A stretch of 64,000 bases of DNA, from assembly GCF_007971525.1 (NCBI RefSeq), contig NZ_CP042437.1, positions 5,828,001 to 5,892,000 of the forward strand, in the 5' to 3' direction. Both the position numbers and the translations under genes were made by a program. The DNA comes from Mucilaginibacter ginsenosidivorax. Lineage in GTDB: Bacteria > Bacteroidota > Bacteroidia > Sphingobacteriales > Sphingobacteriaceae. This document shows positions 1-7,933 of this stretch, in pieces. Numbering within the stretch: position 1 is the first letter of the stretch; each line of letters opens with the position of its first letter. Below the pieces are notes generated by a model. The model had not been told where the DNA came from. It ran no database searches and was given only the letters and a program-made list of their open reading frames with translations.

Positions 1-498
1 TTTCACGCTTCCGGCGATAAGCCGCCTTATGGCTATTCCGTGATCGATCATTCCGGTAAAAATATTTTCAAGGGTGGTGAGATCATGCCTTTAAAGGAAT
101 TGTTAGCCAAGCACGTTTCCGAAAGCCCGGCAAAAGAAAAGCCACGGGTTCGTTACGAAAACAACACGAACCAACTGAACTACTATGCCGCATTATTAAA
201 AGCGGCGATGTACAATTACCCTGATCTGACGCAGGGTTTACAGCACCAGGGCCTGGTCATAATTAAAAACGAAGATGGCTTTACCCTGCATGATCCGGCA
301 GCTGGTGTATTCATTATTACGAATGAACTGCTAAATGAAAAGCAGAAGCAGGTGTTAGCCAATCGCTTTAGCACCGAACAACCGCAACGACAGCATCCGG
401 CTTTTCCCGGTATCAACCTGGCATCAGACGTAGACGATGATGCGGTATTAGGGATGAAGCGCCGCCGAAAGAAAAAAGCAAGAACCAATCTCCGCTGA
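1..498 (+). CDS. C-terminal part of a probable relaxase/mobilization protein (5' end outside window)
   Basis: The reading frame is already open at base 1 and runs 165 codons to a TGA. It reads through a conceivable internal ATG at 85, which has a purine-rich GGTGGTGA before it. The segment around residues 9-33 (PPYGYSVIDH, then FKGGEIMPLKELL) resembles the C-terminal tail I associate with Bacteroidetes MobB-type relaxases, and the end is very basic (KRRRKKK). Its place directly before ParA and the tra operon fits a mobilization gene. Catalytic histidines or tyrosine would lie outside the window, so the relaxase call is inference. The alternative is an independent 137-residue protein starting at 85. 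Confidence 0.5.
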   Translation, partial: FHASGDKPPYGYSVIDHSGKNIFKGGEIMPLKELLAKHVSESPAKEKPRVRYENNTNQLNYYAALLKAAMYNYPDLTQGLQHQGLVIIKNEDGFTLHDPAAGVFIITNELLNEKQKQVLANRFSTEQPQRQHPAFPGINLASDVDDDAVLGMKRRRKKKARTNLR

Positions 499-515
499 CA
501 ATTAAAACAAATCTT

Positions 516-1145
516 ATGGTCATTATTATCGGGAACCAGAAAGGCGGTGCCGGAAAGAGCACGCTCACCCTTTTGCTGGCCAATTATCTCACGCAAAATA
601 AAAAGTGCAAAGTCACCGTGCTGGATATGGATTACCAGCAGTCGATTTCCCAAAAATTCGAGAAAGCAAAAATACTGGAGAACGCTGAGCCTTACGAGGT
701 ATTGGCATTTGGGCTGTCAGACTTTCCAATGATGGCGGACACCATCCGGGATAATCCAAAGGACATTGTGCTGATCGACCTGCCGGGCAAACTGGATGAT
801 GATGGTTTGATAGGTGTCTTTAAAGCAGCACAGGTAGCGATTTGTCCATTTGCCTATGATGAGTTTAGCTTTGATTCAACGATCCCTTTTGCTTTGGTAT
901 TGAAGAAGATTAACCCGGAGGTGCATTTATTATTTGTACCCAACCGCATCAAGGCCAATGTCAAGTACGAGATCAAGGCGGATGTGAATGAACAGCTGAA
1001 CCAATTAGGCCACGTAACTGAAGCGATTGCCGACCGTATCGATTTTCAGCGCACCAATACTTTCCAGACGCCGCTAAACGTGCAGGCGCTTTTGCTGCCG
1101 GTTTTCGACCAGGTTTTTAAAGACTTTATCCAACCTTATTTATGA
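516..1145 (+). CDS. traA: ParA/MinD-type ATPase of the conjugation operon (TraA-like)
   Basis: This 209-residue P-loop ATPase of the ParA/MinD class has the deviant Walker A motif KGGAGKST at residues 9-16, an LDMDYQQS segment near 38 and VLIDLPG near 85. Family members drive partitioning or positioning of DNA and protein complexes. In Bacteroidetes conjugative elements a ParA protein usually opens the tra cluster, as here. It begins 17 bases after the upstream gene and its stop overlaps the next start. At about 209 residues it is a short ParA without an N-terminal HTH, so autoregulation is unlikely. A role in transfer or element maintenance is inferred from position. Confidence 0.85.
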   Translation: MVIIIGNQKGGAGKSTLTLLLANYLTQNKKCKVTVLDMDYQQSISQKFEKAKILENAEPYEVLAFGLSDFPMMADTIRDNPKDIVLIDLPGKLDDDGLIGVFKAAQVAICPFAYDEFSFDSTIPFALVLKKINPEVHLLFVPNRIKANVKYEIKADVNEQLNQLGHVTEAIADRIDFQRTNTFQTPLNVQALLLPVFDQVFKDFIQPYL

Positions 1146-1477
1146 GCGAGATCAAAACGCTGGCCGACCAGTTAAGGAGTAAGATGGCCAAACCGGATAC
1201 GCCGGAAAAGCCGGTAAAAGTGGTTAAACCCAAATCAGCAAAGCCGCCGGACATCCCGGAGATCGTTTCATTGATGCGCGATCTCGATGTCAGTGCCAAC
1301 AAAACGCTGATCCATGCAAGGGTGGATGCGCAAACTGCGCAAATGATCCATCATCTGAAGATCGCCACCGGCATAGAGGTGACGCGCCTGATCTGCTTTT
1401 CTATAAGGCAGCTATTCGAGCAGAACCCCGAACTCAAATCATTAATCAAAGCACACTTAGCCAACTTCGAGCTATGA
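1142..1477 (+). CDS. DUF3408 family conjugation protein (first copy)
   Basis: This 111-residue protein has a basic, proline- and lysine-rich N-terminus (residues 15-35) and a C-terminal helical region. The pattern ARVDAQTAQMIHHLKIATG, then CFSIRQLFEQNPELK, is what I know as DUF3408 in Bacteroides TraB/TraC-like proteins. The fold suggests a ribbon-helix-helix-like DNA-binding module, so it may partner the ParA encoded just upstream like a ParB or CopG protein. It overlaps ParA by four bases and the next gene through an ATGA. The next gene is a paralogue: the two share a (R/V)D-x-(Q/E)LKxATGI core and a C-terminal NPELKSLI/HPELRLAI stretch. Function is inferred from family and context. Confidence 0.65.
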   Translation: MSEIKTLADQLRSKMAKPDTPEKPVKVVKPKSAKPPDIPEIVSLMRDLDVSANKTLIHARVDAQTAQMIHHLKIATGIEVTRLICFSIRQLFEQNPELKSLIKAHLANFEL

Positions 1478-1737
1478 ACCCAAAAATCCTTCGCCAGCAG
1501 CGCGACCCGGCCTTCAATGAAATACTGGACCGTATCAGGGCCTATGATAACAGCGACCATAATAGCGTCGTGCATATCCGGCTGGATGAATATACGGTTG
1601 TGATCCTGAACCAGCTCAAGCTGGCTACAGGCATTGACATTACCAAAGTGATGGCCTTTGCCATCAGCGACCTGCTCAAACAGCACCCGGAACTGCGGCT
1701 GGCTATCGACCAATTCTTAAAACAACTCAAAACATGA
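1474..1737 (+). CDS. DUF3408-like conjugation protein (second copy)
   Basis: An 87-residue paralogue of the preceding protein without the long basic N-terminus. The shared core is visible as IRLDEYTVVILNQLKLATG, followed by AFAISDLLKQHPELRLAI. The start overlaps the previous stop (ATGA) and its own stop overlaps the next start, so it is translationally coupled in the tra operon. A tandem pair of this kind could form a heterodimeric DNA-binding unit acting with ParA; that is inference. No catalytic motif is visible. Confidence 0.6.
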   Translation: MNPKILRQQRDPAFNEILDRIRAYDNSDHNSVVHIRLDEYTVVILNQLKLATGIDITKVMAFAISDLLKQHPELRLAIDQFLKQLKT

Positions 1738-2027
1738 ACTGGACCCATTTTTTACTTTGGCTGGCTGGCGGCTATGGCCTTTACTATTTGATCGTTATCC
1801 TGACCGACCTGGCGCACAGCAAACGGCAGGACGTAGCCAGCGGAAATCCGCATGAACTGACCTTTTCCGAACAAGTCACGCCGGTTCAGCTGGCGGCCCA
1901 GGCTGTACAGCCAACAAAATCCCCTAACAAAAATGAAGTGATCGGTTCCGGTGGGGTGCCGATCACCGATCTCTTTCGCCTGGCCAAACAGGAAGCCATC
2001 ATCTATACACGCTCTGTCAGCTTTTAA
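1734..2027 (+). CDS. Small membrane protein of the tra operon (TraD-position)
   Basis: The 97-residue product has one strong N-terminal membrane segment (residues 4-26, WTHFLLWLAGGYGLYYLIVI). A soluble tail with a proline/lysine-rich linker and a short C-terminal helix follows. It has no signal cleavage motif, so it is probably an inner-membrane anchor. It is coupled to the DUF3408 gene by an ATGA overlap and is followed directly by TraE-like genes, the slot often occupied by TraD in Bacteroides conjugative transposons. The family itself is not recognised with certainty. Confidence 0.5.
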   Translation: MNWTHFLLWLAGGYGLYYLIVILTDLAHSKRQDVASGNPHELTFSEQVTPVQLAAQAVQPTKSPNKNEVIGSGGVPITDLFRLAKQEAIIYTRSVSF

Positions 2028-2028
2028 T

Positions 2029-2322
2029 ATGAAAGCATTTTTATTGACTTTTTGCTGCTGCCTGCTGGTATTGGGCGCAGGCGCGCAGCCTGGCATTTCG
2101 GAAATGCAGCAGGCGCAGCAAAATTTAAGATCGACTTTCTTTTCCGCGATGGACTGTTCGCTGGTGCTGGCCGCCGTGTTTGGCATTATCGGCGCGGTGC
2201 GTATTTACCATAACTGGCAAATGGGGCATCCGCGCATTGACGAGCAGGTAGCCGTCTGGTTCTTTGCTGCCTTTTTTATGGTGCTGGCAGGGGCTTTCCT
2301 GCGTGGCGTGTTTGGCCTCTAA
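2029..2322 (+). CDS. traE: TraE-like DUF4134 conjugation protein (first copy)
   Basis: The start is taken at the ATG one base after the previous stop, giving 97 residues that begin with a clear signal peptide (KAFLLTFCCCLLVLGAGAQ). Two membrane segments follow, the first with the motif FGIIGAVRIYHNWQ and the second ending ...GAFLRGVFGL. The arrangement matches DUF4134/TraE, thought to occupy a VirB2/VirB3-like position in the Bacteroidetes mating apparatus. A second copy lies 90 bases downstream. The two share the IxGxxGAxRxYxxW core and the C-terminal F-x-G-L. Confidence 0.8.
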   Translation: MKAFLLTFCCCLLVLGAGAQPGISEMQQAQQNLRSTFFSAMDCSLVLAAVFGIIGAVRIYHNWQMGHPRIDEQVAVWFFAAFFMVLAGAFLRGVFGL

Positions 2323-2348
2323 GTTCTTTAATACCCCTCCATAACCCC

Positions 2349-2383
2349 GGCGGTTCCCCGATGATTCGGGGGCCGCCTTTTTT
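2349..2383 (+). terminator. Intrinsic terminator or attenuator between the two traE-like genes
   Basis: GGCGG and CCCCGA pair with TCGGGG and CCGCC around a TGAT loop, followed directly by six T residues. It lies between two genes that belong to one operon, so it probably attenuates rather than ends transcription. The downstream traE copy may then be expressed at a different level. Confidence 0.65.
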
Positions 2384-2411
2384 ATTTCATCTAATTTTTA
2401 ATACCCCTAAA

Positions 2412-2720
2412 ATGAACAAAATCAAAAAAATGTGGGCCACAGCCGTGGTCCTTGCCCTGGGCACGGCATCCGCCTTTGCCCAGAACGGTGTAACCGGCCT
2501 GAACTCCGCTACCACCTCCCTTAAAACCTATGTCGCCCCGGTAACCAATGTGACGCTGGTGATCGGCGGGATCGTCGGCATTGTCGGCGCGATCCGTGTG
2601 TATTCCAAATGGAACAGCGGCGACCAGGATATTAACAAAGAGTTAATGGGATGGGGCGGCTCATGTGTGTTCCTTGTGGTTTCCGCCGTCGTGATCAAAG
2701 CCTTCTTTGGCCTCACCTAA
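2412..2720 (+). CDS. traE: TraE family (DUF4134) conjugation protein (second copy)
   Basis: The 102-residue protein starts at the ATG after the intergenic hairpin. It has a basic start, a signal peptide (MWATAVVLALGTASAFAQ), and two membrane segments containing VIGGIVGIVGAIRVYSKWN and VFLVVSAVVIKAFFGLT. The first segment and the QDINKELMGWGGS loop are typical of TraE/DUF4134 of Bacteroides conjugative transposons. This copy is closer to the canonical family than the one before it. Its stop codon overlaps the start of the TraF gene. Confidence 0.85.
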   Translation: MNKIKKMWATAVVLALGTASAFAQNGVTGLNSATTSLKTYVAPVTNVTLVIGGIVGIVGAIRVYSKWNSGDQDINKELMGWGGSCVFLVVSAVVIKAFFGLT

Positions 2721-3028
2721 TGGCCAGGCAATTCCAGGTATACAAGGGGCTGCAAAGGCCCCTCGTATACCGTGGGTTTAAAGGCAAGTATATCTATTGG
2801 GGTGTTGGCTCTTTGCTGGCAGGCCTGGTACTGGGCGCATTAACAATGGCGCTGGTCAATATGTGGCTGGGCCTGATCGTCCTGATCGCCGCCGTTGCAG
2901 GCGGGCTTGTCTTTATCGCCGCCAAACAGAAACAAGGCCTCCATATCAAAGCCCGCCCGACGGGCATATTCATTCACCAGGTCAACTTCAAAAATCTCTC
3001 TCGTTATGGCCGGAAAACAAGTCTTTAA
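2720..3028 (+). CDS. traF: TraF family (DUF4133) conjugation protein
   Basis: This 102-residue inner-membrane protein starts at the ATG sharing a base with the TraE stop. It begins QFQVYKGLQRPLVYRGFKGKYIYWG, the conserved opening of DUF4133, followed by two adjacent membrane segments (residues about 32-50 and 53-72). In Bacteroides conjugative transposons TraF always sits between TraE and TraG, as here, and it is VirB3-like. The last 23 bases overlap the beginning of traG, indicating coupled translation. Confidence 0.85.
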   Translation: MARQFQVYKGLQRPLVYRGFKGKYIYWGVGSLLAGLVLGALTMALVNMWLGLIVLIAAVAGGLVFIAAKQKQGLHIKARPTGIFIHQVNFKNLSRYGRKTSL

Positions 3029-5804
3029 CATTCCCTATATCGGTATCGACCATTATAATGGTATCGATATTTTAGTCGGTGCAGGCGGCGAATGTTCGGT
3101 GGTTATTCAAATAACTAACCCAGTTACCCGCTTCTCGGCATCCTCTGCGGCTTACGATGAGTTCCACGCGCTGATGATCAACGTGGTCAAGATCATTGGC
3201 GATGGGTATTTACTGCAAAAATCAGATGTGATCAGTAAGGAAGAATACCCGCTCAAAGATGGCGGCGAGTATTTGCAGCAGAAATACAATGAACATTTTG
3301 CCGGGCGGGATTATATCAAGGTCAATACCTATATCACACTGACCCGCCAGGTACGCAAGGGCGCTTTTTATGTTTTTGATAAAAAGGCGCTGCGTGATTT
3401 CAGCCAGCAGTTGGACAAAGTCATGGACATTTTGGTTGCCGCAAAGACGGCACCCGTGATCCTGATAGAGCAGCAGCTCAATTTACTGATCATGCAGTTC
3501 CTGGCGATGGACTTTAAGCCGGAGCATATCGTGCTCAACAACTTCGCGCCGAACGATACCGAGATCAAAATGGGTGACCGCGCTATCCGCAATATCCCGC
3601 TGATCAATATCGATAACGTGGATTTGCCGCCATCGGTAAGTACGCACATCGAAATGAATGAAAAGGAAACCCTGCGGGGTTTCCCGGTGGATTTTCTTTC
3701 GTTCCTGTTCCGGGTGCCCGATTTCGAGGTAATCCTGTTTAACCAGGTCATTGATATACCCAGCCAATTCATGACGCTCAAAAAGCTGGAACTGAAAAAG
3801 AAACGGCACTCCGGCATACCAGACCCGGCCAATACTTTATGTGTCGAGGACATTGATTTGCTCTTAAATGATGTTGCACGGGAGAACCAGTTATTGGTCA
3901 ACTGCCATTTTAATATTGTGCTGGCAGCACAGCAGGACAAAATACAGAAAGCGGCCAATTTTATTGAAAGCGCCTTATTTGGTTTGGGTATTATGGCCAG
4001 CAAGAATGGCTATAACCAACTGGAACTTTACCGCTGCGCCCTGCCGGGTAATGCGGTGGAACTGAAAGATTACGACTGGTTCCTGACCACCTGCGATGCC
4101 GCCGTTTGTTTCTTTCTAAAAGAGTCGATGCCGCTCGATGAGCCGTCCGATTTTTTGGTACGCTTTACGGATCGGCAGGGCGTACCGGTAGGTATTGACG
4201 TAGCCGATCTCCCGATGCGGACTAACCGGATCAATAACCGGAACAAGTTCGTGTTGGGCCCCAGCGGTTCTGGTAAATCCTTCTTCATGAATAGCCTGAT
4301 CGAACAGTATATGCTGTTCAATATGGATATGGTCATTGTGGATACCGGCCATTCTTATTCCGGCTTATGCGCTTATTACAAGGGCAAGTATATTACCTAT
4401 ACTGATAAAAAGCCGATCACGATGAACCCCTTCCAGATCACAGTGGAAGAATTCAATATTGAAAAGAAGGATTTCCTGATCACACTCGTCGGCCTGCTTT
4501 GGAAAGGTGCGGACGGAGTTTTCAGCCAGGTCGAGCGGGATGTCATCAGCAATGTGATCAATGCTTATTACCTGCAATACTTTGAGCAGGAAGAACTGCC
4601 GCAAATCTCCAAAAAGGATCAGTGCGCGATCCGAAAAAAAGTGCTGGAAGAAATGAAGGGCGGTAGCGGCTTTACGCCGTTTGCCGAATTTGAAATTGAA
4701 GTGCTGGACAATGATTTGGCCGGTGAACTACCGCGCGATGACCAGGCCTTAGTGGATGCACTCACGCATTCCGGCGACACTTTAACCCCGAACGAAGCTA
4801 ATCCATTCCGCGCGGCCTATGATGAAAAGTTTCACCAGGCCGTTAAGGAAGAACAGTTGCGCCGCCTGAAAGCCGAAGGTAAGCCGCATATCGAACAGTT
4901 AAACTTCAACAGTTTTTATGAATTCGCGCTCTGGAAGATCCCAGAGATCAAGCAGGAAGAACGCATTCCTTTTGATATGGATGAGTTCCGCTATGTGTTG
5001 AAGAAGTTTTACAAAGGCGGCGAATTTGCACAGATCCTGAACGAAGCGACCGATTCCTCTCTGTTTACCGAGCGCTTCATCGTCTATGAAATTGACGCCG
5101 TGAAGGAAAATCGCGTTCTCTTTCCAATCGTTACATTGGCGATCATGGACGTATTTATCCAGAAGATGCGCTTCAGGTCATCACGCCGAAAGGCTTTGGT
5201 CGTCGAAGAGGCATGGAAAGCAATTGCAAGCCCTTTGATGGCTTCGTACCTGCTTTACCTCTACAAAACGGTTAGAAAGTTCTGGGGAGAGGCCATTGTG
5301 GTGACACAGGAATTAGGCGACATCATCAGTAACGCGGTAGTTAAAGATAGCATTATTAACAATTCGGACACCATCTGCCTGCTGGATCAAACCAAGTTCA
5401 AGGATAATTATGGGGCTATTGCTTCGCTCTTATCGATCAATGAAACTGAGCGCAAAAAGATATTTTCTATTAACCAGTTGGAGAATACCGAGGGACGCGG
5501 GCGCTTTAAAGAAGTATATATCCGGCGCGGCGCGGTTGGCGAGGTTTATGGCGTAGAGGTCAGCCTGCACCAGTATTTGACTTTCTCCACGGAGAAGCCG
5601 GAGAAATCGGCACTCGAAGTTTACATCGAATATTTTGGCAAGTACCAGCACGCGTTAGACCTTTTTGTCAATGATTTTCACGCCAGTAAACTGTCCCTCG
5701 CACAGTTTGTCAGCCATATTAACCAAATCGATCATCCTTTTTTCTATGACATCTATGAAGATAACATTAATGCTCCTTATCCTCCTGCCCGTATTGCTGT
5801 GTAA
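3006..5804 (+). CDS. traG: TraG conjugation ATPase (VirB4-like)
   Basis: The start at the ATG of MAGKQVFNIPYIGID gives 932 residues, the usual size of Bacteroidetes TraG. Residues 1-330 form the VirB4-type N-terminal domain. The motor domain carries Walker A GPSGSGKSFF near 418-426, Walker B KALVVEEAWKA near 730-740, then VVTQELGDI and an NNSDTICLLDQ segment. This cytoplasmic ATPase powers assembly of, and substrate movement through, the mating channel. It overlaps traF at its start. It also overlaps the following secreted protein gene, whose start lies inside its last 60 bases. All motifs look intact. Confidence 0.93.
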   Translation: MAGKQVFNIPYIGIDHYNGIDILVGAGGECSVVIQITNPVTRFSASSAAYDEFHALMINVVKIIGDGYLLQKSDVISKEEYPLKDGGEYLQQKYNEHFAGRDYIKVNTYITLTRQVRKGAFYVFDKKALRDFSQQLDKVMDILVAAKTAPVILIEQQLNLLIMQFLAMDFKPEHIVLNNFAPNDTEIKMGDRAIRNIPLINIDNVDLPPSVSTHIEMNEKETLRGFPVDFLSFLFRVPDFEVILFNQVIDIPSQFMTLKKLELKKKRHSGIPDPANTLCVEDIDLLLNDVARENQLLVNCHFNIVLAAQQDKIQKAANFIESALFGLGIMASKNGYNQLELYRCALPGNAVELKDYDWFLTTCDAAVCFFLKESMPLDEPSDFLVRFTDRQGVPVGIDVADLPMRTNRINNRNKFVLGPSGSGKSFFMNSLIEQYMLFNMDMVIVDTGHSYSGLCAYYKGKYITYTDKKPITMNPFQITVEEFNIEKKDFLITLVGLLWKGADGVFSQVERDVISNVINAYYLQYFEQEELPQISKKDQCAIRKKVLEEMKGGSGFTPFAEFEIEVLDNDLAGELPRDDQALVDALTHSGDTLTPNEANPFRAAYDEKFHQAVKEEQLRRLKAEGKPHIEQLNFNSFYEFALWKIPEIKQEERIPFDMDEFRYVLKKFYKGGEFAQILNEATDSSLFTERFIVYEIDAVKENRVLFPIVTLAIMDVFIQKMRFRSSRRKALVVEEAWKAIASPLMASYLLYLYKTVRKFWGEAIVVTQELGDIISNAVVKDSIINNSDTICLLDQTKFKDNYGAIASLLSINETERKKIFSINQLENTEGRGRFKEVYIRRGAVGEVYGVEVSLHQYLTFSTEKPEKSALEVYIEYFGKYQHALDLFVNDFHASKLSLAQFVSHINQIDHPFFYDIYEDNINAPYPPARIAV

Positions 5805-6423
5805 AACCGTTTTCGCGCAGGAAGTCGTGGTCGACCCGGCCACTTCGGCAGCTATCGCTGTTAACAGCGCAGTGATCAACGGCCAGTTAAATACCATCAA
5901 CAACAATTTAAGTTTGATTCAAAAAGGCCAATTGGCGGTAACCGGGCAACTGGTAATTGTCAACGACCTGCAAAATAAAATCTACAAGGGTTTGAGCCAG
6001 GTGGCTTCAGTCATCAATAACCTCACTTCCATTAAAGAGATCGCCAGTTGTGGGACAGATATCGTGAACGATGTGGGCCAGGCGATAACCATCGCCAAAT
6101 CTGATCCGGTCTTATTACTTTTTGCCGAAGAAGGCGCGCGGGAATTTGAGACGCGGGCAGTGACACTGTCTGCTGATGTGAGCGCCTTTGTGCTCAAAGG
6201 CGGAAATAATTTAATGGACGCAGGCGAACGGGGTAAGCTGCTGAACCACATCGAGAGCGAAATGCAGATCCTGCGCGGCATCGCTTACGGCATGGGCCGG
6301 GCGATGTACTGGGCCAAAATGCGCGGGATATGGGCCTCGCTTAATCCCTGGTCAGAATGGAAAAATATGGATGTCCAGATCGCCAACGATGTATTGAACA
6401 ACGCCAAATACCTGAAGCAATGA
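5755..6423 (+). CDS. Secreted TraI-like conjugation protein, NAKYLKQ-tail family (copy 1)
   Basis: The chosen start (MKITLMLLILLPVLLCKTVFAQ) gives 222 residues with a perfect signal peptide; an ATG three codons earlier is an alternative. The mature part is helical and rich in Asn/Gln (NGQLNTINNNLSLIQKGQLAV), with a central KSDPVLLLFAEEGAREFETR block and a WASLNPWSEWKNMD segment. It ends NNAKYLKQ. Three other proteins in this operon end the same way, so this is a lineage-specific periplasmic or cell-surface family. By position it matches TraI of Bacteroides-type operons. The gene starts inside the end of traG and overlaps the next gene through ATGA. Confidence 0.65.
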   Translation: MKITLMLLILLPVLLCKTVFAQEVVVDPATSAAIAVNSAVINGQLNTINNNLSLIQKGQLAVTGQLVIVNDLQNKIYKGLSQVASVINNLTSIKEIASCGTDIVNDVGQAITIAKSDPVLLLFAEEGAREFETRAVTLSADVSAFVLKGGNNLMDAGERGKLLNHIESEMQILRGIAYGMGRAMYWAKMRGIWASLNPWSEWKNMDVQIANDVLNNAKYLKQ

Positions 6424-7088
6424 AGAAATTACCCTTTTTTCTGCTTTGCGCTTTTGGCTTTCCGCTTTCCGCTTTCTCCCAGCAAAGCACCCTTGACATT
6501 GCCGGCATCCATCAGTTGATCGATCAATCTAAATCCGAGCACACACAGCAGGTAAAAGCCAGGAACAACCAGGCAACGGTAACTGCCAATGAACAGGTCA
6601 ATCTAACTCTGCTTACTAAAATGAAGAATATGTACCGCACCTTACAAAACAGGTACAATACTTTGGGCACGGCCATCAATATCGCCGACATCGGCATTTA
6701 CGCCACGCCGGAGGTAAAGCAGATCGTGAGCTACCAGGCTCAGATCATCAGCCTCGTTGAAAAGAACCCGGCTCTCGCTTTTTTAGGTTACCAGACCGAG
6801 ATCGAGTTTGTTGAAAAAGCGCAGGGCCTAATCGGCTACGTCACCGGCCTGACTTTATCGATTGGCGATGTCAACCAGATGAAGGCATCCGACCGGAAAC
6901 TTTTATTTGATTACGTCCTGATGCAGCTTTCAGAGATTCAGGAACTATCCGGTAAACTGGTCAATACGCTGACCTATTCCAGCCTTAATTCCTTGCTGCG
7001 TTCCATCAATCCATTTCAGAATTATATCGACCAGGACAAAAACGTAGCCGAAAGTATCATCCAAAATGCCAAATATCTTAAACAATGA
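6420..7088 (+). CDS. Secreted TraI-like conjugation protein, NAKYLKQ-tail family (copy 2)
   Basis: This 222-residue protein begins with a lipid-like signal (KKLPFFLLCAFGFPLSAFSQQ). A predicted coiled-coil stretch (residues about 35-85) with many Gln, Asn and Thr follows, then a hydrophobic helix (ALAFLGYQTEIEF) and the tail SIIQNAKYLKQ. It starts within the stop of copy 1 (ATGA) and ends in an ATGA with copy 3. It is the most divergent of the three adjacent copies: it lacks the KSDPxLLLFA block but keeps INPFQNYID, equivalent to LNPWSEWKN and INPWQDFIN in the neighbours. Function in the mating apparatus is inferred from context. Confidence 0.6.
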   Translation: MKKLPFFLLCAFGFPLSAFSQQSTLDIAGIHQLIDQSKSEHTQQVKARNNQATVTANEQVNLTLLTKMKNMYRTLQNRYNTLGTAINIADIGIYATPEVKQIVSYQAQIISLVEKNPALAFLGYQTEIEFVEKAQGLIGYVTGLTLSIGDVNQMKASDRKLLFDYVLMQLSEIQELSGKLVNTLTYSSLNSLLRSINPFQNYIDQDKNVAESIIQNAKYLKQ

Positions 7089-7759
7089 CGAAGCGAATCT
7101 TTCTTTTCGTGCTTTTTGCTTTCTGCATTAAGCTATCGGCTTCTGCACAGCAATACGTATTGGACGAAAAATATCTCGTATCAGTAGAGGCCAACCAAGC
7201 GGTTAGGATGAGCGCAGAGCAAACCCATAATCAGTATCTCGGAAAGATAAATAATAACATCGAGGACCTGAATACCAACGTGGGTTCGGTAGTGCTGGCG
7301 CAAGAAATGATTTATAACGGTTTATCGAATGTTAATTCCGCTTTAAAGGATGGTTTGGAAGTCAAATATATGGCGACCATTACCGCCGATATGATCAGTT
7401 ATCTGAACCAGGCCCTGGCTTTAGGCAAGTCCGACCCTTATTTATTGTTATTCGCGACCAATATCGCCAACGAAATGAAAGTTCGGTCTGTGGCGCTGGT
7501 CAGCGAAGTTTCAACCTATGTGCTGAAATCGGGAGACAATATACTCGCTGACTATAATGGTCGCGATCAATTGCTCAAAAAGGTCACAACCACGCTACAG
7601 ATATTGGACGGGCTGGCGTACGGGGCCTGGCGGGCGATGTATTGGGTTAAACAGCGCGGCATCATGGCTACGATTAATCCCTGGCAGGATTTCATCAATA
7701 AGGATAAATATTTTGTCGAAGAGATCATCAAAAATGCCAAATACTTAAAGCAAAATTGA
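7085..7759 (+). CDS. Secreted TraI-like conjugation protein, NAKYLKQ-tail family (copy 3)
   Basis: A 224-residue protein with a signal peptide (RIFLFVLFAFCIKLSASAQQ). Its layout is nearly the same as copy 1: NNIEDLNTNVGSVVLAQEMIYNGL, GKSDPYLLLFATNIANEMKVRS, GAWRAMYWVKQRGIMATINPWQDFIN and the end KNAKYLKQN. The shared RAMYW(A/V)K(M/Q)RGI(W/M)A motif shows copies 1 and 3 are duplicates. It is the last tra gene before the reverse-oriented toxin-like gene, so its transcript ends in the 174-base gap downstream or runs antisense into that gene. Confidence 0.62.
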   Translation: MTKRIFLFVLFAFCIKLSASAQQYVLDEKYLVSVEANQAVRMSAEQTHNQYLGKINNNIEDLNTNVGSVVLAQEMIYNGLSNVNSALKDGLEVKYMATITADMISYLNQALALGKSDPYLLLFATNIANEMKVRSVALVSEVSTYVLKSGDNILADYNGRDQLLKKVTTTLQILDGLAYGAWRAMYWVKQRGIMATINPWQDFINKDKYFVEEIIKNAKYLKQN

Positions 7760-7933
7760 TATTCAATCCCAGCGATTCGCGATTTACAAAATTGCGAGAG
7801 CGAGACCAAAGAAATCTATTAATTGTTCTTTGATCAATCAATCTAACTTCCTAAATGGGTCAGTTTTTGCCGCACCCATAATAAACAAACCAGTATTACC
7901 TAATAGGCAGCCCTGGGTTGTTTACTCGACGGC

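Noticed and set aside
1..1145. Origin of transfer
   Set aside because: oriT is expected near the start of the relaxase gene, outside the window. No clear nick-region repeat was found here.
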